DNA from: Thalassobellus sediminis
GTDB lineage: Bacteria; Bacteroidota; Bacteroidia; Flavobacteriales; Flavobacteriaceae
Assembly: GCF_044386045.1 (NCBI RefSeq)
Contig: NZ_JBISCD010000039.1
Span: forward strand, 248,001-312,000
Length of the DNA: 64,000 nt
Direction: 5' to 3'
Part shown: positions 8,029-17,283 of the stretch, one piece after another
Layout of the letters: the number at the start of each line of letters is the position of its first letter
Position numbering within the stretch: position 1 is the stretch's first letter
Notes under the pieces: model-generated
Told to the model about the DNA's origin: nothing
The model's database searches: none
The model's input: the letters and a program-made list of their open reading frames with translations, nothing else
Translations under genes and position numbers: made by a program

Positions 8029-8763
8029 ATGAGAATAATACCAGCCATAGATATTATAGACGGAAAATGTGTTCGTTTAACCAAAGGAGATTACGAAACA
8101 AAAAAAGTTTATAACGAAAACCCGCTTGAAGTTGCAAAAATGTTTGAAGATTCAGGTATTGAATATTTGCATTTAGTCGATTTAGATGGTGCCAAAGCGC
8201 AGCACATTGTAAATTATAAAGTGTTGGAACAAATTACATCTAAAACGAATCTTAAAATAGATTTTGGTGGAGGTTTAAAAACAAATGAAGATTTGCATAT
8301 CGCCTTTAATTCTGGAGCAAAACAAATAACAGGTGGTAGTATTGCTGTTAAAGATCCAGAAACCTTTGAAGGTTGGTTGTCTAAATATGGTGCTGAAAAA
8401 ATTATTTTGGGTGCTGATAGTGACAATGGGAAAATAGCAATTAGTGGATGGATAGAACAGAGTAAAGAAGATGTTATTCCGTTTATAAAAGCATATCAAA
8501 AGAAAGGAATTAAATATGTTATTTGTACTGATATATCTAAAGATGGTATGTTACAAGGGCCGTCGGTAGAATTGTATAAACAAATTATATCAGAATGTTC
8601 TAATAGTAGCAATGCGCAATCTGTAAGCTTAATAGCTTCAGGAGGTATTTCACATATTGATGAATTACCAATTTTAAAAGAAATAGGTTGTGAAGGTGTT
8701 ATTATTGGAAAAGCTATTTATGAAAATAGAATAAGTTTAAAACAACTAGAGAAATTTGTATAA
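8029..8763 (+). CDS. hisA: ProFAR isomerase (phosphoribosylformimino-AICAR-P isomerase)
   Basis: A 244-residue (beta/alpha)8 barrel performing the Amadori rearrangement before HisHF. It shows the typical start IPAIDIIDGKCVRL with catalytic Asp8 and the second half-barrel motif TDISKDGML. The stop codon directly abuts the hisF start, indicating coupled expression. Confidence 0.96.
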   Translation: MRIIPAIDIIDGKCVRLTKGDYETKKVYNENPLEVAKMFEDSGIEYLHLVDLDGAKAQHIVNYKVLEQITSKTNLKIDFGGGLKTNEDLHIAFNSGAKQITGGSIAVKDPETFEGWLSKYGAEKIILGADSDNGKIAISGWIEQSKEDVIPFIKAYQKKGIKYVICTDISKDGMLQGPSVELYKQIISECSNSSNAQSVSLIASGGISHIDELPILKEIGCEGVIIGKAIYENRISLKQLEKFV

Positions 8764-9519
8764 ATGTTAACAAAACGAATTATACCTTGTTTAGATATTA
8801 AAAACGGACGTACAGTAAAAGGCGTTAATTTTGTCGATTTACGTGATGCAGGAGATCCGGTAGAATTAGCAAAACAATATGCTGATTTTGGAGCAGATGA
8901 ATTAGTGTTTCTTGATATTTCTGCCACTTTAGAAGGTAGAGGAACTACTTTAGAAATGGTTTTACATGTAGCAGAGCAAGTCAATATTCCATTTACTGTT
9001 GGTGGCGGTATTTCATCTGTAGAACATGTTGATGCATTGCTTCAATGTGGTGCAGATAAGGTTTCTATTAATTCTTCTGCAGTAAAAAGACCTGAATTGG
9101 TTAACGAATTATCTAATAAATTTGGGAGTCAATGTGTCGTAGTGGCTATTGATGCAAAACAAGTTGATGGTACTTGGAAAGTGCATTTAGCAGGCGGCAG
9201 TATTCCAACAGATATTGATTTATTTGAATGGGCTAAGGAAGTTGAAGAACGTGGAGCAGGTGAAATATTATTCACTTCTATGAATCATGATGGTACTAAA
9301 AACGGATTTGCAAATGAAGCTTTAGCTAAATTATCAGAGGAATTAAATATTCCAATAATAGCATCTGGAGGTGCAGGAAATGTGCAGCATTTTATAGATA
9401 CTTTTAAAGAAGGAAAAGCAGACGCCGCATTAGCAGCAAGTGTATTTCACTTTGGTGAAATTCCTATTCCAGATTTGAAAAAAGAATTAAAAGAAAACAA
9501 TATAGAAGTACGATTATAA
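8764..9519 (+). CDS. hisF: Imidazole glycerol phosphate synthase, cyclase subunit
   Basis: A 251-residue (beta/alpha)8 barrel, partner of HisH. Catalytic aspartates lie in IPCLDIKNGRTVKG (Asp11) and TSMNHDGTKNG (about residue 130). It produces imidazole glycerol phosphate and AICAR; AICAR links the pathway to purine synthesis. Confidence 0.96.
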   Translation: MLTKRIIPCLDIKNGRTVKGVNFVDLRDAGDPVELAKQYADFGADELVFLDISATLEGRGTTLEMVLHVAEQVNIPFTVGGGISSVEHVDALLQCGADKVSINSSAVKRPELVNELSNKFGSQCVVVAIDAKQVDGTWKVHLAGGSIPTDIDLFEWAKEVEERGAGEILFTSMNHDGTKNGFANEALAKLSEELNIPIIASGGAGNVQHFIDTFKEGKADAALAASVFHFGEIPIPDLKKELKENNIEVRL

Positions 9520-9526
9520 TTTTATT

Positions 9527-10120
9527 ATGGAAATTAAATACGATTCAAACGGACTAGTACCAGCAATAATTCAAGACGCTACAACAAAAAATGTATTGAT
9601 GTTGGGGTATATGAATGATGAAGCTTATAAAAAAACAATAGAAACGAAACAGGTTACTTTTTTTAGCAGAAGTAAACAACGTTTATGGACTAAAGGTGAA
9701 GAAAGCGGCAATTTTTTAAATCTAGTAGATATAAAGAATGATTGTGATAATGATTCTTTACTTATTCAAGTAAATCCTGTTGGCCCAACGTGTCATAAAG
9801 GAACAGACAATTGTTGGGGTGAAGAAAATAAATCTAATTATGGTTTCTTTTCAACCTTAGAAGATGTAATTACTGAACGTGTTGCAAATAAAGATACTCA
9901 AAAATCTTATGTAGCTAGTTTATTTGCAAAAGGCATTAATAAAGTAGCTCAGAAAGTAGGCGAGGAGGCTGTTGAAACCGTTATTGAGGCTATGGATAAT
10001 AATGATGAGTTGTTTCTTTATGAGTCGGCAGATTTATTGTTTCACTATCTAATGTTGTTACAGGCCAAAGGGTTTACTTTAAAAGATATTGAAAAGGAAT
10101 TAATAGGAAGGCATAAATAA
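9527..10120 (+). CDS. hisIE: Bifunctional phosphoribosyl-AMP cyclohydrolase / phosphoribosyl-ATP pyrophosphatase
   Basis: A 197-residue fusion. The HisI part (about 1-110) includes FFSRSKQRLWTKGE and the metal-binding VGPTCHKGTDNCW; the HisE part (about 113-197) includes the acidic KVGEEAVETVIEA helix. It catalyses steps 2 and 3 of the pathway. The stop TAA is directly followed by the ATG of the TruA-like gene, so the two are almost certainly cotranscribed. Confidence 0.95.
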   Translation: MEIKYDSNGLVPAIIQDATTKNVLMLGYMNDEAYKKTIETKQVTFFSRSKQRLWTKGEESGNFLNLVDIKNDCDNDSLLIQVNPVGPTCHKGTDNCWGEENKSNYGFFSTLEDVITERVANKDTQKSYVASLFAKGINKVAQKVGEEAVETVIEAMDNNDELFLYESADLLFHYLMLLQAKGFTLKDIEKELIGRHK

Positions 10121-10909
10121 ATGCAATTTCAGTCTAAAAAATACTTTTATTTAATTACCATTCAGTATTTAGGCTATCGTTTTCATGGTTGGCAAAAGCA
10201 ACCTGATGTAAAAACGATTCACTTGATGATTGATAGAACCTTAAATTTTATTTTAGAAGGCAAACGATTTAAAAGTTTGGGTTCTGGAAGAACTGATGCA
10301 ATGGTTTCTGCTGAAAGTGCTGCATTCGAATTGTTTTTATTTGAACCTATTGAAGATGAAACTGCTTTTTTAGAGTTTTTTAATCATAATTTGCCACAAG
10401 ATATTCGAGCGCTAGGTATTAAAGAAGTTGATGCTCAATTTAATATCATTCAGCATTCAAAAGTTAAAGAATATATTTATTTGTTTGCTTACGGTGAAAA
10501 ATGCCACCCATTTTGTGCACCAATAATGACGACTATTTTAGATGATTTAGATATAGATATCATGAAAAAAGGAGCTAAACTTTTTGAAGGAGAGCATTAT
10601 TTTAAATCCTATTGTTTTCGTCCTACTGATAATGGTATATATAATCGTGAAATTTTAAGTTGCGAATTGGTAGAAAACACCGTGTATACAGCTAATTATT
10701 TTCCTAAAAAAACATACTTATTAAAAGTGAGAGGTAAAGGGTTTATGCGTAATCAAATTCGGTTAATTATGGGGACTCTCATCGATTTAGGTAAAGGTAA
10801 ATTGACTATAGAAATTATAGAAAACAGTTTGAAGCCAGATAGCGACATTAAAATGAATTATATTGCACCAGCTTCGGGTTTAATTCTTAATAGTATTGAA
10901 TTTGAATAG
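10121..10909 (+). CDS. TruA-family tRNA pseudouridine synthase (paralogue type)
   Basis: A 262-residue protein with the TruA fold. The active-site loop GSGRTDAMVSA (54-64) contains the catalytic aspartate Asp59, matching GAGRTDAGVHA of TruA, with the glycine-histidine pair changed to Met-Ser. A later RGKGFMRNQIRLIMGTLIDLGKGK matches the C-terminal TruA core. TruA (formerly HisT) modifies positions 38-40 in the anticodon arm of tRNAs including tRNA-His. This copy may be the organism's TruA or a specialised paralogue; the altered loop favours a paralogue. It is the last gene of the his operon (zero spacing), which is notable given the leader-peptide attenuator. Confidence 0.82.
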   Translation: MQFQSKKYFYLITIQYLGYRFHGWQKQPDVKTIHLMIDRTLNFILEGKRFKSLGSGRTDAMVSAESAAFELFLFEPIEDETAFLEFFNHNLPQDIRALGIKEVDAQFNIIQHSKVKEYIYLFAYGEKCHPFCAPIMTTILDDLDIDIMKKGAKLFEGEHYFKSYCFRPTDNGIYNREILSCELVENTVYTANYFPKKTYLLKVRGKGFMRNQIRLIMGTLIDLGKGKLTIEIIENSLKPDSDIKMNYIAPASGLILNSIEFE

Positions 10910-10976
10910 TTAATGGTGTTTTGTAATTTAGACAACCAATTAACGACATAAGTTTTAATCTTTCAATTAAACAATC

Positions 10977-11657
10977 ATGAGTCATACAGTGTCAAAAGAC
11001 GTGTTTTCGTTCTTCAAGAAATTAGAAAAAAATAACAATCGCGATTGGTTTAACGAAAACAAACCGGAATTTAAAGCTATTGAAAAAGACGTTAAGGCAT
11101 TTTATAATACAATTTATGAAACCTTAAATACACATGATTCTATTGATAAATTAAAAATATTTAGAATCTATAGAGATGTGCGTTTTTCAAAAAACAAATT
11201 ACCTTACAAAACACACTTTGGAGGTTCGTTTCATAGAACGAAGCCGCATTTAAGAGGTGGTTATTATTTACACCTTCAACCTAATAATGAAAGTTTTATT
11301 GCAACTGGTTTTTGGGAACCTGCTCCAGCCGATTTAATGCGTATTCGTAAAGAATTTGAAATGGACGACTCTGAAATTAGAGAGATATTGTCTAATGATG
11401 AATTTAGTAGTATTTGGGGGAATACATTTGTTGGTGATGAAGTAAAAACAGCTCCTCGCGGATTTGACAAAGCGCATAAAGCCATCGATTTAATTAAAAA
11501 GAAACAGTATATATTTACTAAGAAATACACCGATAAAAAAGTGCTAGATCCTAATTTTATAAATGAAATAAGTGATGCATTTAAAGCCATTCGCCCATAT
11601 TTTGATTACATGAGCGATGTACTTACTACCGATTTAAATGGTGAGTCGTTAATTTAG
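10977..11657 (+). CDS. DUF2461 family protein (TIGR02453-like)
   Basis: 226 residues. The family's conserved regions are visible: an N-terminal FFKKLEKNNNRDWFNENK, then the basic IYRDVRFSKNKLPYKTHFGG and RGGYYLHLQP. The function of DUF2461 proteins is unknown; no catalytic mechanism is established. It follows the his operon by 67 bases and probably has its own promoter or a weak read-through from it. Confidence 0.85.
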   Translation: MSHTVSKDVFSFFKKLEKNNNRDWFNENKPEFKAIEKDVKAFYNTIYETLNTHDSIDKLKIFRIYRDVRFSKNKLPYKTHFGGSFHRTKPHLRGGYYLHLQPNNESFIATGFWEPAPADLMRIRKEFEMDDSEIREILSNDEFSSIWGNTFVGDEVKTAPRGFDKAHKAIDLIKKKQYIFTKKYTDKKVLDPNFINEISDAFKAIRPYFDYMSDVLTTDLNGESLI

Positions 11658-11662
11658 TTTTT

Positions 11663-11692
11663 GTCATTTCGAAAGCATGCGATAAATCGCAT
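11663..11692. repeat. GTCATTTCGA-type intergenic repeat with short hairpin
   Basis: GTCATTTCGA at 11663-11672 is followed by the hairpin ATGCGAT-AA-ATCGCAT (11677-11692). It sits between two convergent genes. A related sequence in the opposite orientation lies at 20691-20716. I recognise this opening from many flavobacterial intergenic regions, but from memory only. Confidence 0.5.
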
Positions 11693-11710
11693 ATTTTTGC
11701 TACGTTTATT

Positions 11711-12127
11711 TTAAACAGCTTCTAGCAACTCAGGTTTTTCAAAAAGTTGAATATTACTCAATAAACGTTCTTTTACAATATTCATCATACGCTTGTTTAA
11801 TGCTGATGAATTTTGAATATAAATTAAATATTCTTCAACAGTAAATTGCCCGATAATCATACCTTTTAAAGAGTTTCTAAATTTTATGTCTTTCTGAATA
11901 GTATTTTCAATATAGTCTATCCGTTTTTCAAGTGTTAAACCGTAAAAAACAGATTTATGTTTAACAATGTAATTTTTAAAAACTTCAATAAGCAAATCAT
12001 TTTGAAGTTTAATAACAGGGCGTAATACTAAATTCTGGAAACGCTCATCACTACTCATATTATCATTAATTGTTGCAGAGGCAATGGTAGGACGAATACT
12101 TTTTAAATTGAAGTGTCTTTCATTCAT
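11711..12127 (-). CDS. Conserved hypothetical protein, 138 aa
   Basis: Soluble, mostly helical protein of 138 residues with no membrane segment or signal peptide and no motif that I can tie to a function. It begins MNERHFNLKSIRP and carries a positively charged central part. Similar flavobacterial proteins are sometimes labelled glyoxalase, but the sequence shows no vicinal-oxygen-chelate metal motif, so I do not adopt that name. It stands alone on the minus strand, convergent with the DUF2461 gene. Confidence 0.65.
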   Translation of the reverse strand: MNERHFNLKSIRPTIASATINDNMSSDERFQNLVLRPVIKLQNDLLIEVFKNYIVKHKSVFYGLTLEKRIDYIENTIQKDIKFRNSLKGMIIGQFTVEEYLIYIQNSSALNKRMMNIVKERLLSNIQLFEKPELLEAV

Positions 12128-12356
12128 TATTTAGAGTTTTAATAAAAATATAAATTATTAAACCTGAAAATATTTTTAAGAACTATAATTGTCAACGAGG
12201 TTATTAACAATGAATGGTGTTTTGTGTTTTTTTTGCGTTTTTACTAAATAATTAGTAGTTTTTTATTAAAATGGCTGTTTTGTAGCTCTTTTTAAGTTGA
12301 TTTTTGACCTTAAAACTAATTAAAGGCTAATTAATTTTATAAAAAATAAAATTAAA
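12128..12356. other. Intergenic region between divergent genes
   Basis: 229 very AT-rich bases between two divergently transcribed genes, so it must hold both promoters. Nothing more specific is visible; no leader ORF, hairpin with T-tract or strong operator symmetry was seen. Confidence 0.5.
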
Positions 12357-15300
12357 ATGAAAAAAACATCATACAAGTTTTTTATAGGCCTTATATTATC
12401 AGTATTTATTATTTCTATTGTCTTTTTTAATGTAATTCCAAAAAGATTAAGTGAATCTGTACAAATTGAAGATAGCGAACATGATCCAGATGAACATCCA
12501 AAGGGTTGTATTTCAATAGAGGAAGCAATGTTAAATAAAAGTCATGCAAAAATGGCTAACACAAAAGGCAACTTAGGGTATAATGCATCTACATTTTCAA
12601 GTTATGCTGATGGTACTATTAATGGTAGTTGGTCTGATGTTAAGTTTCTAACAAATAATAGTAGTATCTATACTAGTTATGGTTATCGAGTAGATGGGTC
12701 CTTGTATGATAAAGGTAATGATGTACTTTATATTATTTCCTTTGCAGGACATTTATATCGAGTAGATAGAGATGAAGCAAACCCTTCAAATACGCAGTGG
12801 ACATTATTAGATAATAAAAATAATTACAATGATAATGCTGATGATATGTATTTATACGGTATAAATTTACCAGATGGTAAATTTCGAATGATACGCTCAA
12901 GAGATAATGCTTTGATGGAATATAGTGATGATGAAGGAAGAAGTTGGAAGAATTCAAATGTTAGATATCACTGGTCTTGTCAAGATGTGGGAGTTGCACA
13001 AACTTCTTCTGGAGTTGATAGAATTGCTACATTTGCATCAATAAACACGACTACTAGAAAGCCATATTTTTCTACTGATGGAATCACATATACAGCTTCA
13101 ACATTATCATTTTTAAGAAGTCAATATACAGGTCATATTATAAAGCCTTTGAAATCTGAAAATGTCTATCTATTTATACATAATACTTCTACAAAAAAAA
13201 TATCTATTTACAAACTTGGGCCTAATGATTTAGACTATCAATTGGTTCAGTCACCAGAATTCGTTTTTGCTAACTTTGGAAACGTAATGGGTACTGTAAT
13301 TGACGGTGTTACACATTTTACAATAGCAGGAAACAAGTCTGTTTATTATTCTTCAGATTCAGGTGAAAACTGGTTGACAAAAACTACTAATAGTGGGAAC
13401 AATGCAATTAGAACCATGCATCCTACGCAACCAAACATTTTATTTTCAGGAGATACAGATGTTAGAATGTCAAGAAATTTTGGAGTAACACACGAGGGCT
13501 TTTCAAATAGACAAGGATGGGATGTTCAGCACCAAAGAATGTATGAAAAAATGGATGGTAGTATATTTCAGCTCGTAGGGAATGATTTTGGTGCTTTTAT
13601 ATCATACACGCCAGATGATAAATTCAGTTATATTCAAATAAATAATACTGCAACAACTCAAATGTGTTATGATGCTGATTACAGTGAAAATTACAATATG
13701 GCTTTTACAGCGACACAAGATAGAGGGGCAAGAAACTTCCCTCTTAACTCTACTAGTACTGGTACTGGAGAGATAAGATCTACTGATGCATTTCGTGCTA
13801 CTGTAGCTAATGATGGAGCATCTATATGGACGTGGTTATATTTTGGAACTTTGTATCATAGAGATTTTGCATTGCCAAATGCAACCACAACTAATTTAAA
13901 TTTTACAGGGAGTTGGTGGGCTGCGCCTATGATTGCTTCTAGAACTAAAAATGAAGATGCTGTTTATGTTGCAGCAGGTTCAAAACTAAAAAAATTCACT
14001 TATAATTCTGTAAATAAAAGCATAATACAAACGGAACATTATTATAATTTTGGTGCTGAAACAAATAGTGAAATTACAGGATTTGAAATCTCTCCGGTAA
14101 ATCCAAATATTTGGTACGTGTCCGTAAAGAATCGCAATTTTTTATATTCTGTAGATGGGGGGCAAACTTTTGAATTTACAACAGCTAATAGATCTTATTT
14201 TCCTGGAGCAAATACTACAAATTGGGGGAATTGGACAAAAAACCAGCATGTAATTAAAGCATCTGCTTTAGATGAAAAAACGGTTTATTTTGCTGGTGTT
14301 GGTAATCGATTTTCTATAAGTAAAGATGGAGGAAAAACATTTGCTAATCATATTAATGGCTTAAATGTTTTTCAAATTAGAGAATTTGTGCTTTCTCCTG
14401 ATGAAAAATTCATATATGCTGCTGCTGGTCATGCTGGTGCTTGGGTGTATTCGGTTGAAAAAGATAAGTGGTTTTCTATGGTTGATGCCTCGGTACCAAC
14501 TGTAGACTTTACTGATGTTGATTATTTGCCTAAAACTAATACTGTTGTTTTTGCAACTTATGGGTCTGGTATTTTAAAATTTAAAATTGATAGAGTAGAA
14601 GAAATATTAGCACCAACAAACCTCAATGCGGGTAATATTGATAATAATGGGAGTCTCCAAATAACCTGGAATGATATATCTGATAATGAAACAGGTTTTG
14701 TAATAGAGCGCTCAGATAATGGTGAGTTTGTTGAAATTGCTACAACTTCTGCTAATACCACCTCTTTTTTAGATGCTAATTTGCCTTCCAATAAATTTGT
14801 TCGATATAGAGTTAAGGCTATAAATGAAACATTAGAATCCTTTTACTCAAATTATGCTATTTTAAAAACAGACAATACAGAACCATCTTTACCCAATAAT
14901 CCTAAAATAATTCAAGGTGGTAGATTAATAAATTCACAAATTGAATTAAGATGGTTAGATTTATCAAGTAATGAATCTGGGTTTAGAATAGAACAGTTGA
15001 TAGACGGTAATTATGTAAAAATAGGAGAAGTTGGGGCAAACGGAACTATTTATAGGTTTGATAATTCCGATTTAGTTTCATGGCATCGTTTTAGAGTAAC
15101 AGCTTTTAATAATGTTGGGAGTAATGCTTCTGAAATTTTTATAATTAGTGGTACTGGTGATGATTCATTAGATGTTGAAGATGAAATTTTAGACAATACA
15201 GAATTAACTGTTTACCCAAATCCATTTAAAAACAGTATTAAATTTAAAATGAATGATAAATTAAATAATTATTCAGATTGGTTGCTTTTTGATGTTAAAG

Positions 15301-15440
15301 GAGCCTTGCTAAAAAAAGGTGAAATAGCAAATTATGAAAATAATGAAATTAGTACTGATGAATTAAGTCCTGGTACTTACATTATTAAATTCAATGGGAA
15401 AACAAAAAATATCACCAAAAAAATTATCAAAAAGAATTAA
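12357..15440 (+). CDS. T9SS-secreted beta-propeller protein with two Fn3-like domains
   Basis: A 1027-residue exported protein. The N-terminal hydrophobic segment (about 8-25) acts as signal sequence. Residues about 85-745 contain repeated sialidase/BNR-type blades (SSDSGENW, SVDGGQTF, SKDGGKTF), the pattern of a Sortilin/BNR-type propeller. Two fibronectin III-like domains follow (about 755-845 and 860-945, both starting at Pro and with NETGFVIERS / NESGFRIEQL). The last about 75 residues are a type A T9SS sorting domain (VYPNPFKNSIKF ... LSPGTYIIKF). It is secreted to the surface or medium through gliding-linked T9SS; binding or hydrolytic target unknown. A strong hairpin terminator follows. 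Confidence 0.85.
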   Translation: MKKTSYKFFIGLILSVFIISIVFFNVIPKRLSESVQIEDSEHDPDEHPKGCISIEEAMLNKSHAKMANTKGNLGYNASTFSSYADGTINGSWSDVKFLTNNSSIYTSYGYRVDGSLYDKGNDVLYIISFAGHLYRVDRDEANPSNTQWTLLDNKNNYNDNADDMYLYGINLPDGKFRMIRSRDNALMEYSDDEGRSWKNSNVRYHWSCQDVGVAQTSSGVDRIATFASINTTTRKPYFSTDGITYTASTLSFLRSQYTGHIIKPLKSENVYLFIHNTSTKKISIYKLGPNDLDYQLVQSPEFVFANFGNVMGTVIDGVTHFTIAGNKSVYYSSDSGENWLTKTTNSGNNAIRTMHPTQPNILFSGDTDVRMSRNFGVTHEGFSNRQGWDVQHQRMYEKMDGSIFQLVGNDFGAFISYTPDDKFSYIQINNTATTQMCYDADYSENYNMAFTATQDRGARNFPLNSTSTGTGEIRSTDAFRATVANDGASIWTWLYFGTLYHRDFALPNATTTNLNFTGSWWAAPMIASRTKNEDAVYVAAGSKLKKFTYNSVNKSIIQTEHYYNFGAETNSEITGFEISPVNPNIWYVSVKNRNFLYSVDGGQTFEFTTANRSYFPGANTTNWGNWTKNQHVIKASALDEKTVYFAGVGNRFSISKDGGKTFANHINGLNVFQIREFVLSPDEKFIYAAAGHAGAWVYSVEKDKWFSMVDASVPTVDFTDVDYLPKTNTVVFATYGSGILKFKIDRVEEILAPTNLNAGNIDNNGSLQITWNDISDNETGFVIERSDNGEFVEIATTSANTTSFLDANLPSNKFVRYRVKAINETLESFYSNYAILKTDNTEPSLPNNPKIIQGGRLINSQIELRWLDLSSNESGFRIEQLIDGNYVKIGEVGANGTIYRFDNSDLVSWHRFRVTAFNNVGSNASEIFIISGTGDDSLDVEDEILDNTELTVYPNPFKNSIKFKMNDKLNNYSDWLLFDVKGALLKKGEIANYENNEISTDELSPGTYIIKFNGKTKNITKKIIKKN

Positions 15441-15460
15441 TAGCAAATAAAACTTTTTTT

Positions 15461-15500
15461 AAAGCGGTATGTTCTTAATTGATCATTCCGCTTTATTTTT
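15461..15500 (+). terminator. Intrinsic terminator after the T9SS protein gene
   Basis: AAAGCGG (15461-15467) pairs with CCGCTTT (15488-15494) around a 20-base loop, followed by ATTTTTTT. It closes the preceding gene and isolates the leu cluster. Confidence 0.75.
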
Positions 15501-15768
15501 TTATTAAAAGATAGAATAAAATATTTTAAAAGGTGATGTGCTGTTTCTGCTAGAGCGAATGCATTAAAATTTATAATCAATTTTGCTTTTCCGTTAAATT
15601 ATAATCGTTTTTTCTCTATTCCATTAATAATATTATAAAAGTAATATAGATTGTTGCCTAATGGCTATTAAAAAAACTAGTTTTTTTTAAATTTGTCAAC
15701 TTGCTAAAAATGAAATTAGTTTTTTAGTAATCATAGAGATATAAATAAATAGAATATAAAATAGAATT
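15501..15768. other. Upstream region of the leu cluster
   Basis: 268 bases before leuC. A perfect -7 type box TAAATTTG lies at 15688-15695, but no TTTG box is present at the expected distance upstream, so the promoter is uncertain. A hairpin-like run of A6-CTAG-T6 is seen near 15671-15688. No convincing Leu/Ile/Val-rich leader peptide was found: unlike the his operon, there is no visible attenuator. Confidence 0.4.
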
Positions 15769-17163
15769 ATGAGTAAATCATTGTTTGATAAAGTATGGGA
15801 TTCGCATGTAGTGCGAAGTATAGCAGATGGACCCGATGTGTTTTTTATAGACCGTCATTTAATTCATGAAGTTACCAGTCCTGTAGCCTTTGTTGGTTTA
15901 AAAAGTAGAGGTTTAAGTGTATTGTACCCAGAGCGTACGTTTGCTGTTGCAGATCATAACACACCAACTATTAATCAACATTTACCAGTTGAAGATCCTT
16001 TATCGGCAAATCAGTTAAAGACTTTAGAAGATAATGCTAATGAATATGGTATTAGTCACTGGGGATTAGGACATCAAAATAATGGTATTGTTCACGTTGT
16101 AGGACCAGAAAACGGAATTACACTTCCAGGAGCAACTATTGTTTGTGGAGATTCACATACATCAACTCACGGTGCATTTGGAGCTATTGCTTTTGGTATT
16201 GGTACTTCTGAGGTTGAAATGGTTTTAACCACACAATGTATCATGCAACCTAAGCCAAAGAAAATGCGTATTAGCATTAACGGGCCTTTAAGTAAAGGTG
16301 TAACGCCTAAAGATGTTGGTTTATATATTATTTCACAATTAACAACTTCTGGTGCTACGGGTTATTTTGTAGAATATGCAGGTGATGTTTTTGAAAACAT
16401 GACTATGGAAGGTCGTATGACTGTTTGTAACTTATCTATTGAGATGGGTGCACGTGGTGGAATGATTGCTCCAGATGAAAAAACATTTGAGTATGTAAAA
16501 GGGCGTCCTATGGCTCCTAAAGGTGCAGATTGGGATAAAGCCATGGCATATTGGGAAACTTTAAAAACAGATGAAGGCGCTACTTTCGATAAAGAATTAG
16601 TTTTCAATGCTGCAGATATAGAACCAATGATTACTTACGGAACCAATCCAGGAATGGGTATGGGAATTTCTAAAAATATTCCTTCTGCAGAATCTGTTGA
16701 AGGTGGTAAAGCAACTTACGATAAGTCTTTAGCTTATATGGGTTACGCTGAAGATGAACAAATGATTGGTAAGAAAATCGATTACGTATTTATTGGTAGT
16801 TGTACTAACGGACGTATTGAAGATTTCCGTGCTTTCGCTTCTATTGTAAAAGGAAGACAAAAGGCTGATAATGTTACGGCTTGGTTAGTGCCAGGATCTC
16901 ATATTGTTGAAGCTAAAATAAAAGAAGAAGGCTTATTAGATATTTTTGAAGAAGCTGGATTTGTTTTAAGAGAACCAGGTTGTTCTGCTTGTTTAGCAAT
17001 GAACGATGATAAAGTACCAGCAGGAAAATATGCTGTAAGTACTTCTAACAGAAACTTTGAAGGTCGTCAAGGACCAGGATCAAGAACATTATTAGCAAGT
17101 CCATTAGTGGCTGCAGCAGCTGCAGTTACAGGCGTTGTTACAGATCCAAGAGAGCTTTTATAA
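15769..17163 (+). CDS. leuC: 3-isopropylmalate dehydratase, large subunit
   Basis: 464-residue aconitase-family subunit that binds a [4Fe-4S] cluster through Cys345 (GSCTNGR), Cys405 and Cys408 (GCSAC). With LeuD it isomerises 2-isopropylmalate to 3-isopropylmalate; the same enzyme pair also isomerises citramalate in organisms that use the citramalate route. The VCGDSHTSTHGAFG motif is present. It is first in the cluster and is separated from leuD by a 120-base repeat-bearing gap. Confidence 0.96.
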   Translation: MSKSLFDKVWDSHVVRSIADGPDVFFIDRHLIHEVTSPVAFVGLKSRGLSVLYPERTFAVADHNTPTINQHLPVEDPLSANQLKTLEDNANEYGISHWGLGHQNNGIVHVVGPENGITLPGATIVCGDSHTSTHGAFGAIAFGIGTSEVEMVLTTQCIMQPKPKKMRISINGPLSKGVTPKDVGLYIISQLTTSGATGYFVEYAGDVFENMTMEGRMTVCNLSIEMGARGGMIAPDEKTFEYVKGRPMAPKGADWDKAMAYWETLKTDEGATFDKELVFNAADIEPMITYGTNPGMGMGISKNIPSAESVEGGKATYDKSLAYMGYAEDEQMIGKKIDYVFIGSCTNGRIEDFRAFASIVKGRQKADNVTAWLVPGSHIVEAKIKEEGLLDIFEEAGFVLREPGCSACLAMNDDKVPAGKYAVSTSNRNFEGRQGPGSRTLLASPLVAAAAAVTGVVTDPRELL

Positions 17164-17283
17164 GTTTGCAGTTAACAGTCAGCAGTTCTCAGTTAAAAAC
17201 TGAATAATATTGTTGATGTATGAAAATTAAATAAAAATATAATATACTGCCAACTGATTACTGGCAGACTGAATACTAAAATT
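17164..17283. repeat. Intergenic inverted-repeat element between leuC and leuD
   Basis: 120 bases inside an operon, rich in CAGT/ACTG words. Two hairpins are seen: CAGTT-aaa-AACTG (about 17191-17203) and CTGCCA...TGGCAG (about 17248-17266); the left CAGTCAGCAGTT is also roughly complementary to the right AACTG...GACTG. The unusual word content set against the AT-rich surroundings suggests an inserted or expanded repeat. No second copy is seen in the window. Confidence 0.5.

Noticed and set aside
11711..12127. Glyoxalase label for the 138-aa protein
   Set aside because: No metal-binding pattern of the vicinal-oxygen-chelate family is visible.
15536..15553. Mini-ORF MCCFC upstream of leuC, possible Cys leader
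   Set aside because: Only five codons, no following terminator or competing hairpin, and Cys has no clear link to the leu cluster.
15709..15726. Mini-ORF MKLVF just after the TAAATTTG box, possible branched-chain leader
   Set aside because: Too short, only one Leu and one Val codon, and no terminator/antiterminator structure before leuC.
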